Shown piece after piece: positions 11,500 through 20,488 of a DNA stretch of 31,285 bases. The number at the start of each line of letters is the position of its first letter. The first letter of the stretch is position 1. This stretch comes from a virus: the IMG/VR virus record IMGVR_UViG_3300036823_000083, positions 1 to 31,285 of that record; one strand, written 5' to 3'. A program made the translations under genes and the position numbers. The notes below the pieces were generated by a model. The model had not been told where the DNA came from. It was given only the letters and a program-made list of their open reading frames with translations, and searched no databases.

Positions 11500-13869
11500 C
11501 TACCGCTTCCGGAGACGGGCTGTGGTGAGGCCGGCGAGCTGCCGGGCGATCGTCCGGTTATAGGAGTCCAGTTCGAGGCTGGCCGAGGCAGTGTCGGCGT
11601 TGAATTCGACGGAAATCACCCGGAAGATCGTGATTCCGTCTCTTCCGGCCGGGTTCAGGGCATCCACCCTCGGGGACACGCCGCGGACCCGGATGAGACC
11701 ACCTGGTAGCAGCTCCCAGGGCTGGACCATGCGCCCGCTGTCGTTGTCGAGGATCGGCCTGGCCACCGTCAAGGTCCCAGCGTTTTCCGGGTATTGGTGC
11801 TCTGCGAGGAAGTTGTCCCCGATGTACTGCGCGTTGATCAGCGACCCCATTTCGTCGCTGATGTCGATGTAGGAGGTTCGGGTGAGGCCGGCGTCCGTGA
11901 GCTGGTCGACGGTCTGGGTTCGGACGGTATGGCGGATGCGTCCGGAGGCGTCGCGCCAGCGGACGTCGACGGCGTTGTACAGGTCGGTGGCTGATCCGGG
12001 GGAGTCGAATCCGTCTATGGTGTCCGCTTCGTAGCGGACAGTGGACGGCCAGGGCACGTACTCGAAGCGGTTGAGACCCGTGTTGGGGTTGGTTTCCCAT
12101 GCGGCCCAGTAAAAACCGGGGTCGAAGACGGCGATGTCGTCGAAGATGTCGGAAGCAGTTGTGCCGTCTGGGTAGGCGAGCTGGGTAATGTCGACGCCGG
12201 ATCCGATGAGGACGGCATTGGCGCCGTCGTACCGGTTGAGGACGCGGCCGAGGAGGTCAGCCACGACTTCGACGGGGTCGATGTTGTTGACCCCGTAACC
12301 AGTGAGACTGAAATTGTCTGTCCCGTCAGCGTTTTTGACGGCGCATCGAATGCTCACGTTGTAGAACGCGGCCCAGGCCATCGCGTCGGCGGTGGTGGAG
12401 GAGACGTCACGCTCGGCGCGGAACGACACCATGCTGTCCGTGGTGGGGATCCCAGATCCGAGGTTATCCGCCAGGGTCGCCGACGACGTAACCCAATTCG
12501 CCTTGTGGGAGAAATCGGCGGTGGTGTCTCCGCTCCGGCCGAAGATCGCGACTTGGTAGTTCGATGATGAGCCACCGCAAATATAGTCGGCGCGAATCCG
12601 GGCGATGGTCTGCCCGGCGTAGTAGATGGACCGGTAGATTGCGTCGCCGGCCCAGGACGTGGAGATGGGTGTCCCTTCATCGGCTGAGATGAGGATGCAT
12701 GGGGTTCCCTCGTCGCCCGATGACGCAGTGTTCGGAAGGTCAACGCCGATATCGACTTTCGCCCCGGACGGCGTCGAATACCTTGACCTATGCCATCTTT
12801 CCAATGACTGGTCGACGTAGATAACGGGGAACGTGCGGTCCTTCGCGTGGGCGGACGGCCCGACAGCGGTGATGTTGTACACCTCGCCCTGCTCGGCGAC
12901 CCCACGGCCTGGGTCCTCGAGGCGCCCTTCGAAGAGGGTCCCACCATGGCGGCCATCGTAAATGTAGACGGTCGCATAGTATTCGACGTCGTCGGGGGTG
13001 ACATCCAACGGCCGGTTGAGGGTAAAGCTGGCCGAGGCATATCCGCCCGGGATCGACGACCGCCACGACAACGCCGATAGCTGATCGGTGATGTCGTCGT
13101 CCGATCGGGACGTCTTCACCCGTACTGTGATTGGCAGCCGGCGTGGCACGAATTGGTAGACGCCGACCGCTGTCGTCGCTGCTGTTGGGTCCGGGGTCGA
13201 CCCCGAGTCGGACACACCGAATGCGACGGACAGCAAGCCCAGGCTGCCCAGGGCGCCGGCCTGGTTGCCGGCTGCGATCTTTCCGCCCTGAGTTCCGGGG
13301 CCCAGGCCTCCCAGTGTTGCGGTGAGGGCGACCAGGTAGGGGAATGGGTCGAGGCCCGATGTCCCGGTCATCCCGGACGGGGCGGTGATCGTGGCCCCCG
13401 TGCTGATGTTCTGGTACATCCACGACTGGAAAAGCAACCCGGACGCCCCGAAGTTCACGGCGGGCCCGAGCAACGAGAACGGTGGGGAGCCTACGGCGAG
13501 TAGCGTTTTCCATGACCACACGGGGACACCGGAGAACGGGGTGGATGCGTTATGCCCATTGATCCGGTGCACGGTCACGTAGTTGGTGGCAGCCCCTGTT
13601 CCGGTGAATGCGTAGGAAGCTGCCTCGGAGCCGCCCGCGATTTTGTACCAGACTTTCCCGTAGCCGCCGGATGTCGACCCCACGCCGTCGGAGCGGGAGA
13701 GTTCTGTCCACCCGGCGGGGGCGTTCATGTTCGTGAATGTACCGCCGTCGATGTCCAGGTACTGGACGGCGACCAGGAGATCACCGGACACGGTGCCGGT
13801 GGGTTTCGTGACGGTCGCTGTGCCGCCGGCGACGGCCCCGGTCGCGGTGGCTTGGACGGTTGCGGTCAT
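11500..13869 (-). CDS. Large minor tail protein (baseplate hub/Tal-like) with N-terminal beta domain
   Basis: 789 residues, ATG overlapping the upstream stop (ATGA). Residues 1-230 form an all-beta domain (TVSGDLLVAVQYLDIDGGTF, WTELSR, YGKVWYKIAGG). It resembles add-on domains of actinophage tail-tip proteins. From about 240 (VRVKTSRSDDDITDQLSALS) the protein resembles siphophage hub proteins, with a probable inserted beta domain (about 360-520) before the hub resumes (DPVEVVADLLGRVLNRYDG). As third gene after the tape measure start, it should form the tail tip with the preceding protein and contact the host surface. No peptidase motif seen. Confidence 0.75.
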   Translation of the reverse strand: MTATVQATATGAVAGGTATVTKPTGTVSGDLLVAVQYLDIDGGTFTNMNAPAGWTELSRSDGVGSTSGGYGKVWYKIAGGSEAASYAFTGTGAATNYVTVHRINGHNASTPFSGVPVWSWKTLLAVGSPPFSLLGPAVNFGASGLLFQSWMYQNISTGATITAPSGMTGTSGLDPFPYLVALTATLGGLGPGTQGGKIAAGNQAGALGSLGLLSVAFGVSDSGSTPDPTAATTAVGVYQFVPRRLPITVRVKTSRSDDDITDQLSALSWRSSIPGGYASASFTLNRPLDVTPDDVEYYATVYIYDGRHGGTLFEGRLEDPGRGVAEQGEVYNITAVGPSAHAKDRTFPVIYVDQSLERWHRSRYSTPSGAKVDIGVDLPNTASSGDEGTPCILISADEGTPISTSWAGDAIYRSIYYAGQTIARIRADYICGGSSSNYQVAIFGRSGDTTADFSHKANWVTSSATLADNLGSGIPTTDSMVSFRAERDVSSTTADAMAWAAFYNVSIRCAVKNADGTDNFSLTGYGVNNIDPVEVVADLLGRVLNRYDGANAVLIGSGVDITQLAYPDGTTASDIFDDIAVFDPGFYWAAWETNPNTGLNRFEYVPWPSTVRYEADTIDGFDSPGSATDLYNAVDVRWRDASGRIRHTVRTQTVDQLTDAGLTRTSYIDISDEMGSLINAQYIGDNFLAEHQYPENAGTLTVARPILDNDSGRMVQPWELLPGGLIRVRGVSPRVDALNPAGRDGITIFRVISVEFNADTASASLELDSYNRTIARQLAGLTTARLRKR

Positions 13870-15254
13870 GTCGTCAACCCTGCCACGTAGAGGTACTGGG
13901 GCCAGTAGGAGCAGGTCAGTGTTTGCGACCCGGCATTGGTGTCTTCCGTTGTGTTGTCGGGGGTAACGTCATTGATGAAGACGAGCCGGTTCGTGACCCT
14001 GGGCGACACGACGGGGAAGTCTCCTTCGATCGCGGTGCCCGTGATGTCGGCCAACTGGCCGGAAGAGTTGAGCCCATACACGCTACGGGAGTACCCGTCG
14101 AGGACCATCGTGGTCGGGCCGGTCGTGCCCCAGGTGACCAGAGTGAGGGTGTCGTCCGCGGGGACGAACAAAAAGTAGTCCCACAGCAGGTTCCCGGACC
14201 CGGACGTTCTGAAAGCCTGGACGGACAGGGCGACACCGGCGACCTGAATCGCTGCCCCCGAACCCCCGTCGTAAATGGGGTCGAACCCTTCGGGCATTTG
14301 AATGAGGCCCAGGTCGACCATGTTCGGAGACGTCGTCGACGACGACACAATATCGACGGCCGTGTTCACCACCCCCCGAGCCCCGTGCGTGAGCTGCATT
14401 TCGAATTTGTCCCCGGCGACCGTGCTGTTGACGCGGGCAAACACCCGGTAGGTGCCGCGCACGTCGATGCTGGCCGTACCCGGAAACAGAGTCGTCGACA
14501 ACCGAGTGATCATCGTGTTGGACCCGAAAGTGGTGGTGGAAAAGTTGTTCGACGACCCCGAGTATCGGGAGTTGTTCGCGGTCGTCGAGGTGTTCGTGCC
14601 CTGCGTCATCGCCTCGGCCTGTAAAACCAGGGGCGCTTGCGATGGTGTCCCGCGCCGGCGTAGCCCGATCGCGGATTGTCGGCCGACCGTTGTCGACCCG
14701 GTCAATTTGATCAGCAGGGGGGATTCGACATCGCCGCGTATGCCGGTGAATTCGCAGAACTTCCCGTTCGATCCGGCCGCTGGGTCGTTGTTGATCGTCG
14801 CCGGGGACAGGTCGATGCGGGAACCGATCGCGAACGGATCGGCCGACAGTGCGATCGTGAAATCGAAACTGTTCAGTCCGTGGTCGACGATTTGGGCGTA
14901 GTCGCTGGCCCGCAGCGTCCGGAAGTACACGGCCGGCAGGGACGCTTCCGGTTGCCAGCGGAGCACGTTGCGTGGCTTGTCCAACTCCTGGTTGAGGAGC
15001 TGGAGTTCGGCGGCGGCCGTCGCCGGGTCGACCGTGCGCAGCTGCAAATGCAGGGTGACTACCCGGTTGCTGTAGGCCGTCTGGGACACGAATTCGCCGT
15101 CTCGCAGCAGGGTGTCCACGATGACCCGCCGCATCGGCGGTGGGGATGCATCCGTGCCGGCCAGCAGCACCCGCCATGGGTGCGCCGACAATGCCAGGTT
15201 GACCGTGGCGGTGTCGGACACCGAGGCCACGAACGCGATCTTTTCTGAGCCCAT
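13866..15254 (-). CDS. Distal tail (Dit-like) minor tail protein
   Basis: 462 residues, starting 4 bases after the tape measure stop. The N-terminal part (1-165) contains the features of the siphophage distal-tail fold: RRVIVDTLLRDGEFVSQTAY, a long strand of TLHLQLR and FDFTIALSADPFAIG. A beta-rich insertion (about 210-380, starting LQAEAMTQG) looks like a carbohydrate-binding jelly roll, as in evolved Dit proteins. The C terminus returns to the tail fold and ends in PQYLYVAGLTT. It should form the ring joining tube and tip, possibly binding cell-wall sugars (inference). Confidence 0.75.
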   Translation of the reverse strand: MGSEKIAFVASVSDTATVNLALSAHPWRVLLAGTDASPPPMRRVIVDTLLRDGEFVSQTAYSNRVVTLHLQLRTVDPATAAAELQLLNQELDKPRNVLRWQPEASLPAVYFRTLRASDYAQIVDHGLNSFDFTIALSADPFAIGSRIDLSPATINNDPAAGSNGKFCEFTGIRGDVESPLLIKLTGSTTVGRQSAIGLRRRGTPSQAPLVLQAEAMTQGTNTSTTANNSRYSGSSNNFSTTTFGSNTMITRLSTTLFPGTASIDVRGTYRVFARVNSTVAGDKFEMQLTHGARGVVNTAVDIVSSSTTSPNMVDLGLIQMPEGFDPIYDGGSGAAIQVAGVALSVQAFRTSGSGNLLWDYFLFVPADDTLTLVTWGTTGPTTMVLDGYSRSVYGLNSSGQLADITGTAIEGDFPVVSPRVTNRLVFINDVTPDNTTEDTNAGSQTLTCSYWPQYLYVAGLTT

Positions 15255-15257
15255 GGC

Positions 15258-18254
15258 CTATGTTCTCCCGAGCAGCGTGGCGGACTTGCCGATGACCCGG
15301 CCGATCGCGGAGCCGTCCATGGTCACCGACACCCCGGCCTTGATGAACGCTCGCACGACATGCTCGCCGAGAGCCTGGTAGTCCATGTCCGGGCCTCGGC
15401 TGGCCGTCGACGACATCGCCTGGGGACGGCTGATGTATTGCACCAGCTGATCGAACGACTTCGTCTGAGCCCCGGACAGGACCCGTTCCGGTTCGAGCGT
15501 GTTCTTGGCCATCCAGCCGCGGCCCATGGCCATGCCGCCCTCGTCGTACCAGCCGTGCGCTTTCCAGAATGCCTCGGCCCGCTCGGCGGTCCCGTACCGG
15601 TCGCGGACGTACATGCGGAACATGGACAGTTGCGCGGCGTAGTTGGTGGTGTTCGCCGGGACCCCGAGGATCGCCCCGTAGTGCTCCCTGTTCGCGATCA
15701 GCAGCTGGCCGAGGCCGAACGCCGTCGACGTCGGGTTCTGCGCGGTCGTCCGGTTCCCTGACTCATGATCGACGATCCACGACTCGGCCGCGGACAAGCC
15801 CTTGATCGACCCTGACTTGCCTCCGCCACCGAACAGGCCGGCGAACTTCCCGCCCAAGCCCTCGAGCGTGTTCAACGCCTTGCCTGGCAGTTCCGCGACC
15901 TTGATCAGGCCCTTGTCGACGATCGCACCGAGCGCCTTGGGCATCGACCCGAACACCTTGTCCACGATCGCCTCAGGCGAGTGCTGGACCATGCCCAGGA
16001 TCAGGCCCTGCATGAGGTGCGACCCCATCGTCGCGAATACGGTCGAGGGGGAATGAATCCCGAAATAGCCCTTCACCGCAGACACGATCTTCCCGCCGAC
16101 GCTGGCCGCCCACGACCCCGCCAGTCTGGCCTCGGCGACCATGCCGTCCCGCAGCCCGGCCAGCAGGTGCGTGCCCGCCGTCACCAGCCATTTCCCGGCC
16201 GAGGAAAACGGGGAGACCACCGCATGGATGGCTTTCTCGGCCGTGTTTCCCAGGGCGGTCCCGGCGTCGCTGATTCCAGTGCGCAGACCGGTGATGACCG
16301 CGGTGCCCTTGCTGACGAGCCAGGACGCCGCCTTGTCGAATGGGGCCCGTAATTTGCTGATCGCCGAGTTGACGGTGTCGACCAGTGGGCCGATCTTCTC
16401 GGCCAATCCTGAGGTCAGTCCCTCGAGTACTTCCTTTCCCCTACTGACCAGCCATTTTCCGGCATCAATGTAGGGGGCCGTCAGATCCTTGACGATCTGG
16501 CCGCCCCATTTGACGATGTCCGCGGCCTTGCTGCCGATCCCGCGGGCGAGACCGTCCATGTACTCGCCGGCAGCCTCGGCGGCGTACATGGCCTTGAGGC
16601 GGATGGTATCGGCGAGGCCGGTAAAGAGTCCGTCGACGCCCTTGGACAGGGCGGGGAACGAATCGGTGAACCCTTCGCCCATCAATTTGAAGAAACGGAC
16701 GATGAAGTCTTTCACCCCGTCGAATACGGGGACGGCGGAGTGGTCGAGCATCTTCGTGAACCACTCACCGAGGGGAAGGTGCTCGATGAGGTCACGCAGC
16801 GGCCCGAACGCTGCGGCGAACTTTCCCAGTGGAATCAGAGAAATGATGAACAGGGCCGTATCGAGCGGGTGCTGCTTGGCAACGGTGATGAATCCGTCAA
16901 GCATGGTCGTCGAGAAACCGACGATGAATGGAATGGCCTGCTTGCCAACGGATTCGCCGAGTCCGAACCAGTCGATCGACGTGAACCACCCGCCGATGAT
17001 CGTCCCCAACTGGATGCCGATCTTCGCGCCACCCTTCACGGCGTCCAGGAGACCGTCACCGATTACCGTCCCCAACGGTCCCCATCCGCCGCCGGCGAAC
17101 CCCAACTGTAACGAGCCGAGGAGCCGACCCGGCCAGCCGCTCACCTGGGTGTCGAGTTTGTTGCCTATCGTGGTAAATCCGCCGGTGATCGCGTCGGAGG
17201 CGACCTTGAGGAGCGGACCCCAGTCTCCGAAGTGGATTCCCAGGGCGATCCCACCGGAGATGCGCCCACCCCAGTGCTTGGCTTGATCGCCAAGGTCTTT
17301 CCCCAGGCCCGAGAGGTCAATGTTCGGGATGTGGGACCCGATGCCTTTCCACGCCTCAGCGAAAATTGGCTGGGCGCCCTTGATTACCTTCCCTGCGCCC
17401 TTGAATGCGGTGGTCGCGACGTCGAGGACGTCCGGGAGCTTCGCCAGGGCCTTCGCGGCGATGTTCGATGCGTCGGCGATACCCGTTTTCAGCATGGGAA
17501 TGATCGGGGTGATCGCCTTGGCCAGGCCGAGATTCAGGGTGTCGGTGAATGTGGACCACAGACCGTTCAGCGTCTCGGACTGCTTCGCCATGGCGCCCCC
17601 GTAGTCCACGTGCATCTGCTTTTCCAGGGCAGGGAGCACAGTGGCCGACAACAGTTTTCCTTGCGAGGCCATCTGCCGCAGCTGTGGGACGGACTTCCCC
17701 ATGGACTGAGACAGGATTTTCCAGATTGGGATGCCGTTCGTGGCGATCTGGTTGAGGTCGCCGGCCTGGAATTTCCCGGCGCTGATCGCTTGGGAGGTGG
17801 CGAGCATGATCCGCTGGAATGCGGCCTGGTCGATGCCGACCGCGCTGGCTGCGTCGCCGAAGTCGACCAATGCTTTCTTGGTGTCCTTCGCGGACAGGCC
17901 GACACCGATCAAGGTTCGTGAGGATTCTACGAGGCCGGACAGCTCGAAGGGTGTTGCCGCAGCGAATTTGGTGAGATCGGCGAGGAACGCTTTCGCTTTC
18001 TGCCCAGACCCGAGCAGGGTCGTGAACCCGACTTGGGCCTGCTCCATGCTGGCCGCCGTCTTGACGCCCATGGCGGCCCCGGCAACACCGAGACCGACCA
18101 TGGCGCCGCCGGCGAGCTTCAGGGCGGTGACAGCGGCCCCACCGAATTTTGTGACCTTCCCGCCGAGCCCATCGGACTCCTTGGAAATCTTTTCGAAAGT
18201 GGGTGACGCTTTGTCGGTCGCGAGGAAATCGAACCGTAGGACGCTGTCAGCCAT
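15258..18254 (-). CDS. Tail tape measure protein with C-terminal transglycosylase-like domain
   Basis: 998 residues. The N-terminal third carries the tape measure domain (MEQAQVGFTTLLGSGQKAKA, ATPFELSGLVESSRTLIGVG, GDLNQIATNGIPIWKILSQS). The middle has hydrophobic stretches and about three repeats with the theme P[FY]..AGKWLVS.G..VL.GL..G (about 590-700). Residues 819-905 resemble a lytic transglycosylase, with Glu831 in IVDHESGN and STAFGLGQL as substrate groove. The protein sets tail length (about 1.5 angstrom per residue, so roughly 150 nm) and may open peptidoglycan during DNA entry. It follows the frameshifted chaperone pair, the canonical place. Confidence 0.92.
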   Translation of the reverse strand: MADSVLRFDFLATDKASPTFEKISKESDGLGGKVTKFGGAAVTALKLAGGAMVGLGVAGAAMGVKTAASMEQAQVGFTTLLGSGQKAKAFLADLTKFAAATPFELSGLVESSRTLIGVGLSAKDTKKALVDFGDAASAVGIDQAAFQRIMLATSQAISAGKFQAGDLNQIATNGIPIWKILSQSMGKSVPQLRQMASQGKLLSATVLPALEKQMHVDYGGAMAKQSETLNGLWSTFTDTLNLGLAKAITPIIPMLKTGIADASNIAAKALAKLPDVLDVATTAFKGAGKVIKGAQPIFAEAWKGIGSHIPNIDLSGLGKDLGDQAKHWGGRISGGIALGIHFGDWGPLLKVASDAITGGFTTIGNKLDTQVSGWPGRLLGSLQLGFAGGGWGPLGTVIGDGLLDAVKGGAKIGIQLGTIIGGWFTSIDWFGLGESVGKQAIPFIVGFSTTMLDGFITVAKQHPLDTALFIISLIPLGKFAAAFGPLRDLIEHLPLGEWFTKMLDHSAVPVFDGVKDFIVRFFKLMGEGFTDSFPALSKGVDGLFTGLADTIRLKAMYAAEAAGEYMDGLARGIGSKAADIVKWGGQIVKDLTAPYIDAGKWLVSRGKEVLEGLTSGLAEKIGPLVDTVNSAISKLRAPFDKAASWLVSKGTAVITGLRTGISDAGTALGNTAEKAIHAVVSPFSSAGKWLVTAGTHLLAGLRDGMVAEARLAGSWAASVGGKIVSAVKGYFGIHSPSTVFATMGSHLMQGLILGMVQHSPEAIVDKVFGSMPKALGAIVDKGLIKVAELPGKALNTLEGLGGKFAGLFGGGGKSGSIKGLSAAESWIVDHESGNRTTAQNPTSTAFGLGQLLIANREHYGAILGVPANTTNYAAQLSMFRMYVRDRYGTAERAEAFWKAHGWYDEGGMAMGRGWMAKNTLEPERVLSGAQTKSFDQLVQYISRPQAMSSTASRGPDMDYQALGEHVVRAFIKAGVSVTMDGSAIGRVIGKSATLLGRT

Positions 18255-18282
18255 GTCCCGCCCTCAAATCCGCTTGGGTACT

Positions 18283-18707
18283 TTACGTGGTGTCGTCCAG
18301 CATGTCCCGCAACGTCAGGTAGTCGGCTCGCTCGAGCCGGTCGCACTCCCAGGGTCGGAGCCCGTACTGGACGAGGAACCGGATTCGGGTGGCGAAGTAG
18401 GTTCGCTCGATCCCACGTTCTCCGGTGGCGCCGCGGAGTCTAAAGGGGCGTCATCCTCCGCCTTGAGGTTGAAATCGCCCATCTCAAAAACGATGTCGTC
18501 GAAGAGGGTGGCGGGGTCGACGTGCCTGCGCTTCAGAATCCACACGAGGGCGGTGCAGGCGATGACGGATCCGCGGTTCACACCATTCTCGAATTCGTTG
18601 GCGTTGAACCCCGTTGCGCGTTCGATGGCCATGAGTTCGACGTTGAGGCACCGTTCGGCGTCGAACGGCCATGAGTCCTCGCCTACGGTCACAATAACTT
18701 TCGACAC
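18283..18707 (-). CDS. Tail assembly chaperone, -1 frameshift product (GT form)
   Basis: The first 89 codons are those of the G form. A -1 slip at the CCCTTTA heptamer (18447-18441) moves ribosomes into a frame of 52 codons ending in TAA at 18283. That frame reads RLRGATGERGIERTYFATRI, then RFLVQYGLRPWECDRLERAD and YLTLRDMLDDTT, a sensible helical extension. The fusion would be 141 residues. In siphophages the G and GT proteins bind the tape measure and recruit tube subunits, and this gene lies directly upstream of the tape measure. The other frame here is a Ser/Thr/Pro-rich stretch of no evident fold. Confidence 0.75.
18315..18707 (-). CDS. Tail assembly chaperone, unshifted form (G)
   Basis: 130 residues from a GTG at 18707 with GGAGG placed 8 bases upstream. 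An earlier start would lack a ribosome site. Residues 1-80 (VSKVIVTVGEDSWPFDAERC, AIERATGFNANEFENGVNRG, a helix CTALVWILKRR) are typical for actinophage gpG-like chaperones. The tail after residue 90 is low-complexity Ser/Pro/Gly, consistent with a segment constrained by the overlapping frame. It is the major product expected from this gene. Confidence 0.82.
   Translation of the reverse strand: MSKVIVTVGEDSWPFDAERCLNVELMAIERATGFNANEFENGVNRGSVIACTALVWILKRRHVDPATLFDDIVFEMGDFNLKAEDDAPLDSAAPPENVGSSEPTSPPESGSSSSTGSDPGSATGSSEPTT
18441..18447 (-). promoter_or_regulatory. Slippery heptamer for -1 programmed frameshift
   Basis: On the minus strand the sequence reads C-CCT-TTA in the zero frame, an exact X-XXY-YYZ heptamer. 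After a slip, CCC and TTT re-pair. The TTA leucine codon is rare in GC-rich actinobacteria, which may add a pause. A GC-rich region that can fold lies downstream. Confidence 0.75.
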
Positions 18708-18730
18708 GTCTGTTACCTCCGCTTGTCGGG

Positions 18731-19213
18731 TTAGCGGTGCTCGCACTGCTTCGCGATACCGTCGAGCACCTTACCTAGCTCGCGTCGGACCCCGGGTGCC
18801 GCATACCGGTTGCCGTTGTCGAACCATCCTTTCCGTGATGTCTGTGTCACCCACACATTTCGGTGGCCGAACACTAGGTGCCGCCACGATCCCTCATTGG
18901 TGACCTTCCCCAGGGCCGCTTTATCACCGAGCTTCGCCCGGCGGATCCGCACGGCGACGCCAGCGTCCTTCCCCGTGGTGCGGACCTGGATGCCGGCCGC
19001 CGCGACCAGCAGGGGCCGCAGCACCGGTGTCCCACCATGGTGGGACGGCAGAGATGCCGCGCCCGCCTGCACGGCCTTGAGTGCGGGTTTCGTGCCGTTG
19101 CGCAGACCGGTGAGAAGTTGCTTCCGGACGGCTTTCGGGTCACCGGCTGTCCGCAGCTGTTTCGCGACGACTCGCAGGTCCGTCGATGCCCGTCCCGCTG
19201 ACAACCCGATCAT
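18731..19213 (-). CDS. HK97 gp10-like tail/neck component
   Basis: 160 residues, ATG overlapping the upstream stop (ATGA). The N-terminal half is helical and basic (LRVVAKQLRTAGDPKAVRKQ). A beta-rich second half has AGIQVRTTGKDAGVAVRIRR and RHLVFGHRNVWVTQTSRKGW. The order of a helical start and a late R[HP]..FG.R..W..Q....GWF motif is typical of gp10-like tail-completion proteins. Such proteins help close the head-tail joint or cap the tube. The usual order would put it before the tube gene; here it comes after, so a tail-assembly role is also possible. Confidence 0.6.
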   Translation of the reverse strand: MIGLSAGRASTDLRVVAKQLRTAGDPKAVRKQLLTGLRNGTKPALKAVQAGAASLPSHHGGTPVLRPLLVAAAGIQVRTTGKDAGVAVRIRRAKLGDKAALGKVTNEGSWRHLVFGHRNVWVTQTSRKGWFDNGNRYAAPGVRRELGKVLDGIAKQCEHR

Positions 19214-19614
19214 GCCTGGTTCCCTTTCTCCTTCAACCGCATGGGAATGAACAGGGCGTGCGTCGCCGGTTTGTCCTCGTGCGGTTTCATGGCCACGTCG
19301 GCCGCCGTGCATCGGTGACAGCGGATCGGGGGGCCGGCCGCTTCATAGGCGTATTCGTTTTCGGCGGCGGCTGTCTCGGCCAGAGGGTGAGCGCAGCTGG
19401 GGCAGAGACCCGCTTCCCACTCGACCAGGGCCATGGCCGCGTCACGGTCGGCCTCAGTCCATTCCGGGGCGACCGTGGTAGTGGTGGTCGTCCCATCCGT
19501 GTTGATCGTCCGCAAACTGCGGGGTTCGCCGAGGAACATCGACGGCGACACCCCCCACGACCGGGCCGCCTGGAGGACGGCACGGTGGCGGGGGTCGTCG
19601 ACGTCGAAACGCAT
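19210..19614 (-). CDS. Zinc-ribbon tail-region protein, 134 aa
   Basis: The ATG overlaps the tube gene's stop by one base (TGATG). The product starts MRFDVDDPRHRAVLQAARSW, contains WTEADRDAAMALVEWEAGLC and two Cys pairs, CPSC and CHRC, about 28 residues apart, forming a zinc ribbon. Proteins of this layout often follow the major tail protein in actinophages. Its role is not established; an assembly factor is plausible. Confidence 0.7.
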   Translation of the reverse strand: MRFDVDDPRHRAVLQAARSWGVSPSMFLGEPRSLRTINTDGTTTTTTVAPEWTEADRDAAMALVEWEAGLCPSCAHPLAETAAAENEYAYEAAGPPIRCHRCTAADVAMKPHEDKPATHALFIPMRLKEKGNQA

Positions 19615-20093
19615 CAGGCTACGGAAGCCCGCAGCACGGGCTGTGAGGTGATGTCGAGGGGCACCTCGTATTTGTGGACGGCGTTGGCCTCGGGTGCGAG
19701 GTTGCGGACGAACCCCAACTGGCAGGGGTAGACCTCGATCTTGTCCGACGACGCCCATGCCGTGGCCGAGGTGACATCTCGGCGGATGACGATGTTCGTC
19801 TGGTAGTACTCGACCAGAGTGTTGTAGACGGTATCGGTGCCGGTCTGCTTGATGAGCCGCAGCAGGGTGCCTGAGAAGCTGGCCCGCCCGGCGGTGGTCG
19901 TCGTGAACGTCGAATTGATCTTGCTGTTGTCCACGGATCCGGTATCCGGCTCGAACCCCACGAGACCGTCCGGGGTCATCAGGCTGGACAGGTCCGTGCC
20001 GGCGTTCAGCTCAGTTGTCGTCGGCGCACTGAGCGAGCTGATCGACGGGACAGAGTAAATCTTGATCCTGCCATCGGTATTTGAGTCGGTCAC
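19614..20093 (-). CDS. Major tail tube protein
   Basis: 159 residues. It starts MTDSNTDGRIKIYSVPSISS, has a Thr/Ser-rich beta-sandwich composition and ends VPLDITSQPVLRASVA. The size, the start with strand and loop segments, the YNTLVEYYQTNIVIRRDVTS segment, and the place upstream of the chaperone and tape measure all fit a siphophage tube subunit. It should polymerise around the tape measure as the tail shaft. Confidence 0.78.
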   Translation of the reverse strand: MTDSNTDGRIKIYSVPSISSLSAPTTTELNAGTDLSSLMTPDGLVGFEPDTGSVDNSKINSTFTTTTAGRASFSGTLLRLIKQTGTDTVYNTLVEYYQTNIVIRRDVTSATAWASSDKIEVYPCQLGFVRNLAPEANAVHKYEVPLDITSQPVLRASVA

Positions 20094-20096
20094 GGA

Positions 20097-20486
20097 TTAC
20101 ACCTCTTCCTTTTCGGCGGGCGCCTCGGCGGCCGGCTCTTCGGGTTCGCCCACCGGGTCGGCCAAGGCGGCCGGCTCGGGGGTGCTGGTGTCGCCGGTCG
20201 GGGCGGCGGGGGCCGGGCGGATGATCCACCCGGACTCGGCGGCCCCGGCGATCGCGGCGGGGTTGTTCGCGAATGCGTGTTCCCGGTCGAGCGCTGGATG
20301 CCACAACTCGATCCACTCCGACGGGGATTCGGCCTGGTCACCGGACGGCGGCCGGAACGCCTCGGGTGCGGGCCTGTCGGCCCGCACCCATCCGAGGGCC
20401 TCCTGCCGTTCCACGACCCCGTCGAGATCGGACACTTCCTGCGATGCTCCACCGAGCGCAGGATTGGTCATGTACACGAAACCCAT
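20097..20486 (-). CDS. Small protein with duplicated segment, 129 aa
   Basis: I chose the ATG at 20486 because GGAGGTAAAC precedes it directly. Residues 3-36 (VYMTNPALGGASQEVSDLDG then VVERQEALGWVRADRP) and 59-95 (ELWHPALDREHAFANNPAAI then AGAAESGWIIRPAP) follow the same plan, PAL...A...GW..RP, so the protein seems to hold two copies of one small fold. The C-terminal third is Pro/Ala/Glu-rich and disordered. It lies between virion genes and may be a minor structural or assembly protein. Confidence 0.65.
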   Translation of the reverse strand: MGFVYMTNPALGGASQEVSDLDGVVERQEALGWVRADRPAPEAFRPPSGDQAESPSEWIELWHPALDREHAFANNPAAIAGAAESGWIIRPAPAAPTGDTSTPEPAALADPVGEPEEPAAEAPAEKEEV

Positions 20487-20488
20487 GT

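Noticed and set aside
13866-15254. Long shadow frames inside the tail genes (for example minus 14083-15177)
   Set aside because: Low-complexity Arg/Gly/His composition and no start signals, inside a gene with clear tail-protein character.
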